The notes beneath the pieces are model-generated. The model did no database searches and was not told the DNA's origin. It was given only the letters and a program-made list of their open reading frames with translations. Both the position numbers and the translations under genes were made by a program. Shown piece after piece: positions 41,824-51,626 of a stretch of 64,000 nt of DNA. Every line of letters begins with the position of its first letter. The stretch's first letter is position 1. The DNA comes from Bacillus sp. FJAT-45037 (GTDB lineage Bacteria; Bacillota; Bacilli; Bacillales; Bacillaceae_D). The stretch spans positions 1 to 64,000 of the forward strand of contig NZ_NISN01000004.1 in assembly GCF_002797325.1 (NCBI RefSeq). The letters run 5' to 3'.

Positions 41824-42625
41824 ATTAGATGGTGATGTGTTGAAGAGTTCTATTAAGGATATTAGATGGATCGAAATACCAAAAGGTACTGCCATTATAG
41901 GTAGTACCTTAGAAGAAATAGAGGCAGCCAATGATTATTGGAAAACAAGATTGCTTGATCCATCTTATAACGAGAAGTTCAAGGAATGGTTATTAAAAGA
42001 GTATCCTTCACACGAAGTAGAACTAAAACCTTTTTTGATATCAGATATCCTTGTTACGAATGGAATGTATAAGGAGTTCTGCCTTGATATGGGTAGTGAT
42101 ATTTCTGAACCAGAGAGCCTAGTAAATAAGGATTTGGGTGGAGATATGACATGTCCTATTTGGGGGGTAACTATACAAGAAGCGTTTCAATTTGCTGATT
42201 GGTTTTCAATGAAATACGGGGTGAAAGCGAGCCTACCTACAGAAGCCCAATGGGAATACGCAGCAAGAGGGTCTACTCGGAGAGTTTACCCATGGGGAAA
42301 CGATTTTTCTCCCACTAAATGTAATAGTTTCGAATCCAATATTGGCCGCACCAGTCCAGTGAGAAGTTATGAGGCAGGTAAATCATATTTTGGTCTCTAT
42401 GATATGGGTGGAAACGTCGAGGAATGGGTTGATACTAAATATAACGTGTATCCCTTCGGAGTGAAAATCACTGATGATCTAGTGGATGAGCTTGGTGAGA
42501 AATATTACATTTTAAAAGGAGGGTCCTTCGCTAGGGGAGGAGACCTTTGTAGGGTAGCGCGCAGACATGGTAGACACCCGGATGATGTATTTAGGTATAC
42601 GGGTTTTCGATTAGTAATTAATTAG
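41816..42625 (+). CDS. SUMF1/formylglycine-generating-enzyme-type protein (ToxD-like)
   Basis: 269 residues. FGE-sulfatase fold motifs: FLISDILVTNGMYKEFC, CPIWGVTIQEAFQFADWFSMKYG, LPTEAQWEYAARGSTRRVYPWG, GLYDMGGNVEEWVDT, ILKGGSFARGG and YTGFRLV. The paired Cys that bind copper in true FGE near the C-terminus are not obvious (one Cys in GDLCRVARRHGRHP), so the chemistry is likely different, as in EgtB/OvoA/PvdO relatives. ToxD in toxoflavin clusters belongs, as I recall, to this superfamily. It may do an oxidative step on the pyrimidine. Confidence 0.8.
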   Translation: MYKLDGDVLKSSIKDIRWIEIPKGTAIIGSTLEEIEAANDYWKTRLLDPSYNEKFKEWLLKEYPSHEVELKPFLISDILVTNGMYKEFCLDMGSDISEPESLVNKDLGGDMTCPIWGVTIQEAFQFADWFSMKYGVKASLPTEAQWEYAARGSTRRVYPWGNDFSPTKCNSFESNIGRTSPVRSYEAGKSYFGLYDMGGNVEEWVDTKYNVYPFGVKITDDLVDELGEKYYILKGGSFARGGDLCRVARRHGRHPDDVFRYTGFRLVIN

Positions 42626-42648
42626 GTCACAATTTCAAGGTGAAGTTA

Positions 42649-43890
42649 ATGAATCAGCGTAGAAAAATGAATATGATATTTGCCGCTAATATAGTTACTT
42701 CTGTAGGTTCCGGTATCACTGCTTTCACGATCCCCTGGTTAATTATTAACATGGACGGTGGAGAAAGAACATACGGTATTCTTTTTATCTGTGTGTCGAT
42801 TGGTATGTTCTTCCTTGCGCCATATGCTGGGATATTAGTTGACCGTTTTCCGCGGAAAAAGATCTTACTTTTGTGTGAATTTATAGCGGGTATTTTATGT
42901 AGTGTGGTGCTCATCACCTATCTTTTATCAGGAGCAATGAGTATTTACTTACTTATTATTCTTATGATTGTTACATCTATTTACTCTTCTGTACAAATAC
43001 CTGCTTTACTTGCTTTTACTCAAGAGTCTTTTACTAAAGATGAATATAAAAAAGTTAATGGTCTAATGGAAGTTCAAAGTCAATCAGCTACCTTTATTAG
43101 CGCAGGTCTAGTTGCGTTATTAGTAGGCAGAATTGATCTCTGGATCATTTTCTTGGTGGATGTGGCATCCTTCTTCGTAGCTTTAGGAATTCTTTTTTTA
43201 ATCCCTTATAAGAGTCAGTTGTTTCCAAAGAATTCATCTGCAAGTAAACCTAAAATGTTAGAAGACTTAAATAGTGCATGGAGTTATATGAAAGTAAATA
43301 AGGCTCTAATGGTATTGCTAATGTGTTCATTTATTCCTTTTATAATGGTTTTAGTAGGAAACTATCTTAATCCAGTCTACATTTATAGTGACTTAGGAGC
43401 AAATCCGGATATCCAAGGATATGCAAGTGTTATTTATGCATTAAGCGCAATTTTAGGGGGGATAGCTGCTACGGTTCTTTCTCAAAGATTCGGTGATTAT
43501 ACCTCTATAGTTATTACTTATATAGTTTATTTAGTTGGTATTATTGGGATTATCTTATTTCCAACAGTCGGTATTTTCTTGTTTATGAGATTGTTCGCAG
43601 GCGTAGGGAATGCAGGTAGTCGAGTATTGCGTAAAAATATCATGATGATTAATATCCCTAATAATATGATTGGAAAAGTGAATAGTTTCTTTAGCTCCAT
43701 GAGTATGCTTTTACAAGCCATTTTAGTAGGTATTATAAGTCTTTCAATTAGTAGTGTGGGTGCTTTATTCTCTTTCTCTCTTATTGGAATTTTAATGACT
43801 TTAGGATTAATTGTTATGGGTACATCAATCATCATACTAAAGAAAAAAGAAATTACTATCCCAATCAACCATAAGGAAGGTGTTAGGTAA
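42649..43890 (+). CDS. MFS exporter of cluster 2
   Basis: 413 residues from ATG 42649 (CAAGGTGA upstream; an in-frame GTG at 42640 overlaps it). 12 membrane helices, motif A as GILVDRFPRKKILLL. Belongs to the MFS_3/enterobactin-exporter-like group. Overlaps the next start by one base (TAATG). Presumably exports the cluster product. Confidence 0.85.
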   Translation: MNQRRKMNMIFAANIVTSVGSGITAFTIPWLIINMDGGERTYGILFICVSIGMFFLAPYAGILVDRFPRKKILLLCEFIAGILCSVVLITYLLSGAMSIYLLIILMIVTSIYSSVQIPALLAFTQESFTKDEYKKVNGLMEVQSQSATFISAGLVALLVGRIDLWIIFLVDVASFFVALGILFLIPYKSQLFPKNSSASKPKMLEDLNSAWSYMKVNKALMVLLMCSFIPFIMVLVGNYLNPVYIYSDLGANPDIQGYASVIYALSAILGGIAATVLSQRFGDYTSIVITYIVYLVGIIGIILFPTVGIFLFMRLFAGVGNAGSRVLRKNIMMINIPNNMIGKVNSFFSSMSMLLQAILVGIISLSISSVGALFSFSLIGILMTLGLIVMGTSIIILKKKEITIPINHKEGVR

Positions 43891-44462
43891 TGAAATATGA
43901 TATAGCAATCGTTGGTGGTGGACCGGCAGGTATGAGTGCTGCTTTATTTCTAAAAGGAGCTGGCCTAAACGTTAAATTGATTAACTCCGAAAAATCCCAA
44001 TTGAAGAATGCTTGGCTGGACAACTATTTAGGTTTAAACGATATAAGTGGACCAGAACTCCTAGAAAAGAGCAAAAATCAGCTAAAGTTACGAGAAATAT
44101 CTCTATTAAATGACGAAGTAACAGATATTCAATGGAATAAAAAAGACTTTTCCGTTGAAATGGAGAACAATCCTCCTATTGTTGCGAGTAGAATTCTTTT
44201 AGCAAGTGGTCAGAAAAGTGGACTTAAGATCGCAGAGAAGCTAGGACTTTCTTTAATTGAAAACAACGAACCCTATGTAAAACTTAAGGTAGAGGTAGAT
44301 ACTGAATATCAAACCTCCCATCAAGACGTGTATGCATGCGGTACACTAGTCGGAGTCTCTTCTCAAGCTATCATCGCTGCAGGGAACGGTGCACAAGTTG
44401 CGTTAAATATCATTAGCAAATTGTCTGGTAAAAGAGTTCACCACCATAAAACTCTCGCTTAG
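43890..44462 (+). CDS. Short FAD-dependent oxidoreductase, thioredoxin-reductase-like
   Basis: 190 residues. N-terminal FAD motif DIAIVGGGPAGMSAALFLKGAG and C-terminal VYACGTLVGVSSQAIIAAGNGAQVALNI are the two halves of the FAD domain. The central NADPH domain and the CxxC redox centre of thioredoxin reductase are absent; short FAD-only proteins of this type exist in bacilli. It could oxidise a biosynthetic intermediate. A small hairpin (AGCAGCAC/GTGCTGCT) follows the stop at 44461-44479. Confidence 0.8.
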   Translation: MKYDIAIVGGGPAGMSAALFLKGAGLNVKLINSEKSQLKNAWLDNYLGLNDISGPELLEKSKNQLKLREISLLNDEVTDIQWNKKDFSVEMENNPPIVASRILLASGQKSGLKIAEKLGLSLIENNEPYVKLKVEVDTEYQTSHQDVYACGTLVGVSSQAIIAAGNGAQVALNIISKLSGKRVHHHKTLA

Positions 44463-44552
44463 CAGCACTTTGTGCTGCTCTATATAAATTAAAAGTATAT
44501 ACTGCTTAGTATTTTATTTTACATTTCTTTTGATGCTGAAAGGGCTGGTTTT

Positions 44553-44756
44553 ATGTGGGTTTGCGAAGAACATGTAAAAGTTGGGGTGAGCATTTTAAAA
44601 TCACCACATATAAGAGGAAATGAAAATAAACTTAAGCTTAAATGCCTGTATTGTGAAAATGAGGCCACTTATGAATTGTATTATTTTAAGGTGAGTAATA
44701 TAAACGCTAGGAGAGAAAGCGATGAAAGATATTGCTTATATGAGAGCAGCACTTGA
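44553..44756 (+). CDS. CxxH/CxxC small zinc-finger-like protein
   Basis: 67 residues. Cys/His pairs are CEEH near residue 4 and CLYC near residue 30, followed by ENEATYELYYF, the pattern of the 'CxxH/CxxC protein' family of bacilli. The last 20 residues overlap the start of the RibD gene and may be a read-through tail. AAAGGGCTGG lies upstream. Role in the cluster unknown. Confidence 0.65.
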   Translation: MWVCEEHVKVGVSILKSPHIRGNENKLKLKCLYCENEATYELYYFKVSNINARRESDERYCLYESST

Positions 44757-45819
44757 TCTAACAAAATTAACCTTAGGACAAACCAGTCCTAATCCTGTGG
44801 TTGGAGCTGTGGTGGTAAAAGAAGGAGTCGTAATTGGGGTTGGAGCTCACCTCAAGAGAGGTGACCATCACGCTGAGGTTTATGCCTTAGAAATGGCAGG
44901 GCAGCAAGCTGAAGGAGCAACTCTTTATGTGACTTTAGAGCCTTGTTGTCATGAAAACTTAACCCCGCCCTGTACGAATCTTATTATTGAAAAGAAAGTT
45001 AAGAGAGTAGTTGTTGGAATGCAAGATCCTAATCCAAAGGTAAGTGGTGGTGGGATTAAGAAACTACTTGAGGCAGGTATAAGAGTAGACGTGGGTTTAC
45101 TAGAAAAGGACATTAGAGAAGTAAATAAATATTTTATAAATATTCAGGAGAATAAATTGCCATATGTAACGATCAAATGGGCATCTAGTTTGGATGGTAA
45201 GATTGCAACTGCTACAGGAGAAAGTAAATGGATTACTTCTGAAGGAGCTAGAAATGATGTACACAATTATAGAAACAACCATGATGCCATTCTAGTTGGT
45301 ATTAACACAATTCTAAGTGATAACCCTAGATTAACAACGAGGGTAAATGAGGGATTGAATAAGCACCCTATTAGAGTTGTTTTGGACAATAGATTAAGAA
45401 TGCCTAAAGAGTGTTATGTAGCAACTGATAGAACTTCACGAACACTAGTCTTTGTCTCAAATCAAGTAAGTGAACAATTAATACATAGCTATGCTGGTAC
45501 AAACTTAGAAATAATTAAACTAGAGAGTGATCAAGTAAATACGACAGAAGTGTTAGATTACTTGGGCAGGGAAGGAATTAATTCAGTTTTTGTTGAGGGA
45601 GGAGCGTCTATTATAGACAGTTTCTTTAGAGATGGTGTTGTTAATGAGGTAGTTGTGTATATGAGCCCAAGAATTATTGGAGGTACTGATGCTCTCTCTC
45701 CAGTAGGTGGGATTGGGTTTTCTGAACTTAATAAAGCTCCTCATCTTGAAGTGAAAACTATTGATCAAATTGGATCGGATATTAAGATTACTGCTACGTG
45801 TACATACTCACAAGAGTAA
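44722..45819 (+). CDS. ribD: Bifunctional pyrimidine deaminase/reductase RibD (ToxE-like)
   Basis: 365 residues. Deaminase domain: TSPNPVVGAVVV, HHAEVYALEMAG (zinc His and catalytic Glu), PCCHENLTPPC (zinc Cys pair; most RibD read GRTPPC), and DPNPKVSGGG. Reductase domain from residue 145: TIKWASSLDGKIATATGESKWIT, then NPRLTTR and FVEGGASIIDSFF. GGAGAG precedes ATG at 44722. With GTP cyclohydrolase II but no RibB/E/H it fits the ToxE role, deaminating the diaminopyrimidine for azapteridine assembly. A terminator is not obvious. Confidence 0.9.
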   Translation: MKDIAYMRAALDLTKLTLGQTSPNPVVGAVVVKEGVVIGVGAHLKRGDHHAEVYALEMAGQQAEGATLYVTLEPCCHENLTPPCTNLIIEKKVKRVVVGMQDPNPKVSGGGIKKLLEAGIRVDVGLLEKDIREVNKYFINIQENKLPYVTIKWASSLDGKIATATGESKWITSEGARNDVHNYRNNHDAILVGINTILSDNPRLTTRVNEGLNKHPIRVVLDNRLRMPKECYVATDRTSRTLVFVSNQVSEQLIHSYAGTNLEIIKLESDQVNTTEVLDYLGREGINSVFVEGGASIIDSFFRDGVVNEVVVYMSPRIIGGTDALSPVGGIGFSELNKAPHLEVKTIDQIGSDIKITATCTYSQE

Positions 45820-46016
45820 AAAAGTACAAATGTTTTTTCCGTTACCTTAATTCAAGAATGTATGTGTATTCCTCCTAGAAGACAAAACAATGTAGATATT
45901 TATGATTCCGCCAAGCTTAGAGAGCAATTTACATTTAACCGTGAGGAAATATAAGCTTTAATGGAGGATGGAGTCACTACTTAATAATTCTATAATATGT
46001 AACGAGGGGGAATTTA

Positions 46017-46151
46017 ATGAAAAAATCAAAAGAATTAGAAGTAAAAATGGATTTACCCTTAATCTTATACCTTTCATTTAATATCCAAATAAATTCTTCA
46101 CATGTATTTCTACCTATAAAATTTACTATAAAAGTGGAATCTATGTATTAG
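46017..46151 (+). CDS. Possible small protein
   Basis: 44 residues (MKKSKELEVKMDLPL...), CGAGGGGG 6 bases before ATG. No known motif. It may be the start of a decayed gene, since the following sequence is degenerate. Confidence 0.35.
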   Translation: MKKSKELEVKMDLPLILYLSFNIQINSSHVFLPIKFTIKVESMY

Positions 46152-46279
46152 AGGTGATAAAAAAGAAAGATTGTCTTACTTTCTTTTTTCATACTTTAGA
46201 ATCAGCAAAAGATTTTGCAAAAAAGAAGTTCGATATCAAAGGTTCTTTTAGAAAGAAAAGAGATAATAATCAATCGTCT

Positions 46280-46467
46280 TCTTAGCTTTTAACCATAAAG
46301 GGAATTTAAGGATTGATATAACATCTGGGAATGACTGTCTCACTAATTTTTTAAGAAAGCGTGGATTTGAGAATGTTAGTAACCCTCCAGTTATGATCAT
46401 AAACTCTGATAGGATGCCAGAAAGAAACAATACCTTATGGGCGATATCTGCTCAAGTTTTTGGATAA
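46280..46467 (+). pseudogene. Acetyltransferase-like C-terminal fragment
   Basis: The plus strand reads NHKGNLRIDITSGNDCLTNFL, with RKRGFENVSNPPVMI and ending WAISAQVFG before a stop. LRKRGFE resembles the C-terminal strand-helix of GNAT enzymes. No start and no upstream domain, so it is a remnant. Confidence 0.5.
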
Positions 46468-46682
46468 GTAATTCACTTTAAAACCTCCGCATGATGTAGC
46501 AACTGTGCCATCATAGAGAGGTTTTAATTCTTTTAAAAGGAATTCAGCTTTCAAACTTTAAATCTGGAGTGTAGGGGCTCCATGACAATATTTATCCTTA
46601 CTCTAACATGGTGGTATTGCTAATATAAGCTGATTCTTCCTATTTATTTAGGGTATAATTTAAATGGAATTCCTTTGGAATC

Positions 46683-46856
46683 ATGAATATCTTTGTGGCG
46701 CTACTTGCCGGATTAATTATTTTCCCTAGAGTGTTTACGTTTGGGCTTGAGCCAAATGAAGGGCCGCAGCTAATCTTTGTTGTTCTGCCAGCAATCTTCA
46801 GCAACAGAAGCCCCCGCCGGCTAACCATTGCGGGGCTCACTCGTTCCATATAGTTT
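46683..46856 (+). pseudogene. Sodium:neurotransmitter symporter-type transporter fragment
   Basis: 58 residues reading FVALLAGLIIFPRVFTFGLEP and PQLIFVVLPAIFSN, characteristic of bacterial NSS (SNF) transporters around helices 7-8. The rest of the 450-residue protein is missing. A GCCCCCGC/GCGGGGC hairpin lies at its end (46808-46838). Confidence 0.75.
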
Positions 46857-46886
46857 ATTCAAATAGTTAAAGTCACACTTACTTTA

Positions 46887-48458
46887 TTAATAACCAGAAT
46901 CCTCTGAAGTTAAATTTTCTAACATTGTATGATCCATTCGTTGAAGCGGCTTTTCAGCTGGACCTTCAATCACTTCTCCTCTATAAGAGAAGCGAGAACC
47001 ATGACACGGACAATCCCATGTGCGGTCCCCGTGATTCCAGTTTACTTCACAGCCTATGTGAGTACAGGTCGTGTCAACAATATGAAGATTTCCATCTGGA
47101 TCCTTATAAGCACCTCTGCGCTGTCCATTGACAAAAATAGCAGCACCCTCATCCTTAGCAAGGTCCTTCACATTTTTCTCGGGAATTTCCAACTTTCCTT
47201 TGATTAAATGTTTTACCACATCCGCATTTTCAACGAAGAATTTCTTTAAGCTAGGGTCCGCATAAAAGCGCGAAGGAGAATACAAGTCCTTATATGGATT
47301 ACATGTCTTCATCACAAGATCTCGAAGAAGCTTAGCTGCTGCAGTTCCATTCGTCATTCCCCATTTACGGTACCCAGTAGCAATTAAGATCGAAGGATGA
47401 TCAGCGGTGATGGGTCCGATGTAAGGGATTTTATCTAGAGTGGTTAAATCCTGAGTCGACCACCGATTAACCACTTCTTCATATTGAAGAACTTCTTTAC
47501 CAAATGCCTCTAAAGCTGTGTAATGAGCAAGGGTATCTTTTCCTTGGCCTGTTTTGTGGCTTTCGCCGCTCACAATCACTAAAGACTCACCATTTTCTTT
47601 AATAGAGCGGAGAGAACGGCTTGGTTGATCTACGCTAAGATACATGCCATCCGGATACTCCATTTTCGTTTTAACAGCTAATACATATGAACGATCTGCA
47701 TACATACGAGTTGAATAAAGGCCAGTCCCTTCATAAAACGGGAAATGAGAACAAGACAGAACATGCTTAGCTTCTACGCGCTTTTCATTACGAGTGAGGA
47801 CAACAGCCCCTTGATCTTTTTCTTCAATATTCACAGCAACCGTCTCTTCGTAAATCTGTCCACCTTTTTTCTTAAATTCTTCTAAGAGAACTTTAAGGTG
47901 TTTCAGCGGGTGAAATTGAGCTTGGTCTTTCATAGAAAGGACCTTTTTCACTTTAATGTTAAAAGGAATCTCATTACTCAAATCCCCATCAATTTTAAGT
48001 TTGATATAAGCCTTATATTCCTTATCAAGCTTTTCAGCATATTCGTCCGTTGTCGCATAAAGATAAGCATTTTGCTTTTTGAAGTCACAATCAATGGAAT
48101 GCTTATTGACCGTCTCCTCAATAAACGTTAACGCTTCGCTGTTTGCTTCATAATATAATCTCGCTTTATTTCTACCAATATGATTAATAAATTCATCATA
48201 GATCATATCGTGCTGTGCTGTTATTTTAGCTGTGGTATGACCTGTTGTTCCATTTAAAACTCTTCCGGCATCTAATAAAGCAACTTTTCAGCCATCATTA
48301 GCGAGGAGATAAGCTGTCGTGATGCCTGTAATTCCGCCGCCGACGATGGCAACATCTACTTTTAAATCTTCACTTAAAGGAGCAAAGGCAGGTAGCTCCA
48401 CACTATCAAGCCAGTAGGATTCAGGGTAATGAGGGAGATTCCCATTTTCTTCATTCAT
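46887..48458 (-). pseudogene. FAD-dependent oxidoreductase with Rieske domain, one nonsense mutation
   Basis: The minus strand encodes about 523 residues from ATG 48458 (TGGAGGA 9 bases upstream), interrupted by a TGA at 48288-48290 after LLANDG. N-terminal FAD motif: VAIVGGGITGITTAYLLANDG; then GTTGHTTAKITAQHDMIY; middle DAO domain; C-terminal Rieske cluster CTHIGCEVNWN and CPCHGSRFSYRG. Apart from the single stop the frame is intact, so the mutation is recent. Not obviously linked to the flanking clusters. Confidence 0.85.
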
Positions 48459-48853
48459 TTGAGTCATTCCTCCATCCATTGTCATATAGATGAAATTATT
48501 TCCATTGGGTTGATGGAATATACAGCTATAGATAATATGGATGAAATTCAGCATAATAGATAGACCTCATAAAAAGAGGGATCGATATGAGAGAGTGATC
48601 AGAACGGTTCGTTTAATGCTTTAGAAGCAAGGTCTACTAGGGGATTTCCTGCTACTGATGTCCTATTACTCATAGTAGCAATTTCATTGAAAGCTTCTTT
48701 CTCATTATTTATCTCCGTTGGATTTGGAGTTAGTGGGTGGATATTATTTTTTACCATTCAAGATTTTCTTATAAGGAAGGCATCATCATACTGCTAATTT
48801 AATAGTTGGATAGATTCAATGCACTTCATGTTATACTAACGAGCAGAATAGTT
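48459..48853 (+). other. Region with no confident gene
   Basis: About 390 bases before intron 2. An open stretch ending at 48797 would give a hydrophobic peptide (DVLLLIVAISLKASFSL), but it has no start with a ribosome binding site. Likely decayed DNA. Confidence 0.4.
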
Positions 48854-51567
48854 GTGCGAAATGTTCCTAGCTTAAATGGAGGATGGGTACATCACTCTGG
48901 TAAAGGCTAGGCAGTTCCTTATGGAATTGAAGGGTTATATCGAAGAATCAAATGAAAGGGTAACGCCTTGAAGGGTTCTCTCTGAGTCGAGTAGCATTAA
49001 AATTAGTAAGAATGATAGTGTTATAAGCTCGGCAGAAAGGCGTGAGAATTTACCGTAACAGTGTTTTTAGCTGACGAAAGCCTACCCGATGGGGTGGTGT
49101 AAATCATGATGCTTGAGTTGATTGACTATGGTGAGGATGCTAAAGAACCTAAAATAAAGGGTTAAGCTGACGAACTTCTGAATGTACGGGTCTACACCTG
49201 CAATACATAGAAATGTGTATATCACCAAATCGTGAGGTTAGCAGTGGATGAGTAAAACTAACTATTATGAAAATCCATGATATGTTACAGGCATATGAAC
49301 GGCTGACAGGCTTAAAGGAAGCACCTACGTTCTTTCTATAATAGATATAATTCAACGTTGTAAACTGATAACGTGGAGGGCTTACTCCCTATGAAATGGT
49401 AATAAGGAAAGCAATGATGAGATTAGTTATTGTATAACTTATTTTTGTATCAGTGAAGGTGGTGGCACAGTACCAATGAAATGTCTAATCCACATGGAGG
49501 GATAGCCACTAGACTAATAAAGAATCATTCAACCATGTAACACAGTTCTTTATCGGTTAATAAGGTTCTTGTCAGACTAAAAGAGGTTCAACTCCCAAGG
49601 GAGTCACCGACTTGTTAAAACGGAAGAAACTGCGACACAATGAGTATTATGATATGCAATACTGCTTTGATAATCTGTATGCTCAAAGTGTCGATGGTCA
49701 AAATTTCTATGACTTAATTGAAATCATTAGTTCGAAAGAGAATATACGTCTTGCCTATCGAAACATCAAAAGAAATACAGGTAGTAAGACGGCTGGCTCA
49801 AATAAATTAACGATTGAGGATGTAAAACATCTCTCAGTAGACGAAGTAATTGAAAAGATTGAAAAGATGCTCACATCCTATGAACCGCAAAAAGTAAGGC
49901 GTGTTTTCATTCCGAAAGCGAATGGGAAAACAAGACCATTAGGTATTCCTACAATATGGGATAGAATACTTCAACAGTGTATTTTACAAGTATTAGAACC
50001 TATATGCGAAGCCAAATTTCATAAACATAGTTATGGCTTCAGACCAAACAGAAGCACTCATCATGCGAAGGCTAGGTTTGAATTTCTTATCAATCAAACA
50101 TGACTTCATCACTGTATCGATGTCGATATAAAGGGCTTCTTTGATAATGTGAATCATAGTAAATTGCTTAAACAAATTTGGTCGCTTGGGATAAGGGATA
50201 AATCCTTGCTCACTATCATTTCAAAGCTATTAAAAGCAGAAATTGAAGGTGAAGGTCTTCCGACCAAAGGAACGCCCCAAGGTGGCATCTTATCGCCACT
50301 TCTTTCGAATATCGTCTTAAATGAATTAGATTGGTGGGTTAGTGACCAGTGGGAAACCTTCGAAACAAGATTCAATTATAAGTATCCTGGAAAATACTAT
50401 CCCCTGAAAAAGACGAAATTGAAAGAATGTTATATCGTAAGATATGCTGATGACTTTAAAGTCTTATGTCGTACTCGAACACAAGCTATTAAAATGAACT
50501 ATGCAATTAAAGACTTTTTAAAAACTCGGCTACATCTTGAAACAAGTGAAGAGAAATCTAAAGTAATGAACCTAAAAAAGAATTCGTCAGAATTCCTTGG
50601 GTTTTCGATTCGAGCCATTCGAAAAGGTAAAACGCGAATGGGTTATGTTGCTCAATCGAATATGACTAAGAAAGCAAAATCCAATGCATTCACCAAAATT
50701 AAAGAGTCAATCAAGGTAATACAAAAGAAGCCATGCATTGAAACGGTTTGGCATTACAATACCGTTGTCATGGGGATCCAAAATTACTATTCAAGTGCCA
50801 CTCAAATCACAAATAATTTAAGTGAGTTAGCCTCCTATCTTGGAAAGACTTTATATAATCGACTAAAGAGCCTCAGAACAGAAGCGAAATTCTCTGATAT
50901 GACTTCTACATTACAAAAAAGCTATAAAGGATATGAACCTAAGTTTTATAAAATTAGGAATATGGTATTTGTTCCTATTTATGCTCAACGGCATAAAACT
51001 AACCTCTGTTTTTCTCAAGATATCTGTAATTATACGGTTAAAGGCAGAGACAAGATACACAATACCCTTAAAGCAATAAATAAAAATGTACTAGCTTATA
51101 TTATGAAACATTTCATCCCAAATCGAACGATTGAATATAATGACAACCGTATTAGTAGATTTATTGCTCAATACGGAAAATGCGCTGTATTAGGGGTTGA
51201 ACTTGGAAAAAGGGATTGGCACTGTCACCATAAGAACCCCTATCATCTAACAAAAGATGATAGTTACTCAAACCTTATCGTGTTACATGAAGCCATTCAC
51301 AGACTTGTACATCTGAAAGATGTTAATAAAATCAAGTCGATACTCCAAACATTTCAATTAAACAAAAAGCAAAAAGAAAAGATAAATGAACTCCGAAAAC
51401 TATGCAAAAATGAATCAATCTAAATAGGGAATAAAGACTTCGCTTCACTAAATACATAGAATTGAATGAATTGGATTAGTTGGAACGCCGTATGCGGTGA
51501 AAGTCGCACGTACGGTGTGAACAGGGGGAAAAGGAAGCGATAACTTCAAATCCTTACCTATCTGTAC
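48854..51567 (+). mobile_element. Group II intron copy 2
   Basis: 2714 bases, nearly identical to copy 1 and in the same orientation. 5' GTGCG at 48854, 3' CTATCTGTAC at 51567. The 5' exon ends CTAACGAGCAGAATAGTT, related to the other two insertion sites. Its RT gene has a stop, so mobility would need help from copy 1. Confidence 0.85.
49612..51423 (+). pseudogene. ltrA: Group II intron RT/maturase with nonsense mutation
   Basis: Same protein as at 25177-26988 but codon 164 is TGA (50101-50103), where copy 1 has GGA. The stop falls before the RT catalytic YADD, so no active enzyme is made. The downstream frame is intact, including RYADDF and the HNH domain. A few other substitutions separate the copies. 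Confidence 0.95.
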
Positions 51568-51587
51568 GAACAACACATAATGAAGTG

Positions 51588-51625
51588 TAGCCTTACACAA
51601 AGGTTAGTCCGTGTAAGGCTATTTT
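51588..51625. terminator. Bidirectional terminator
   Basis: TAGCCTTACAC and GTGTAAGGCTA, perfect 11-bp stem, TTTTA after. It follows the regulator stop at 51627 on the minus strand and the intron end on the plus strand. Confidence 0.85.
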
Positions 51626-51626
51626 A

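Noticed and set aside
36698-45819. A riboflavin biosynthesis operon
   Set aside because: Only GTP cyclohydrolase II and RibD are present; RibE, RibH and RibB are absent, no FMN riboswitch was seen, and WD40 and SUMF1-type genes point elsewhere.
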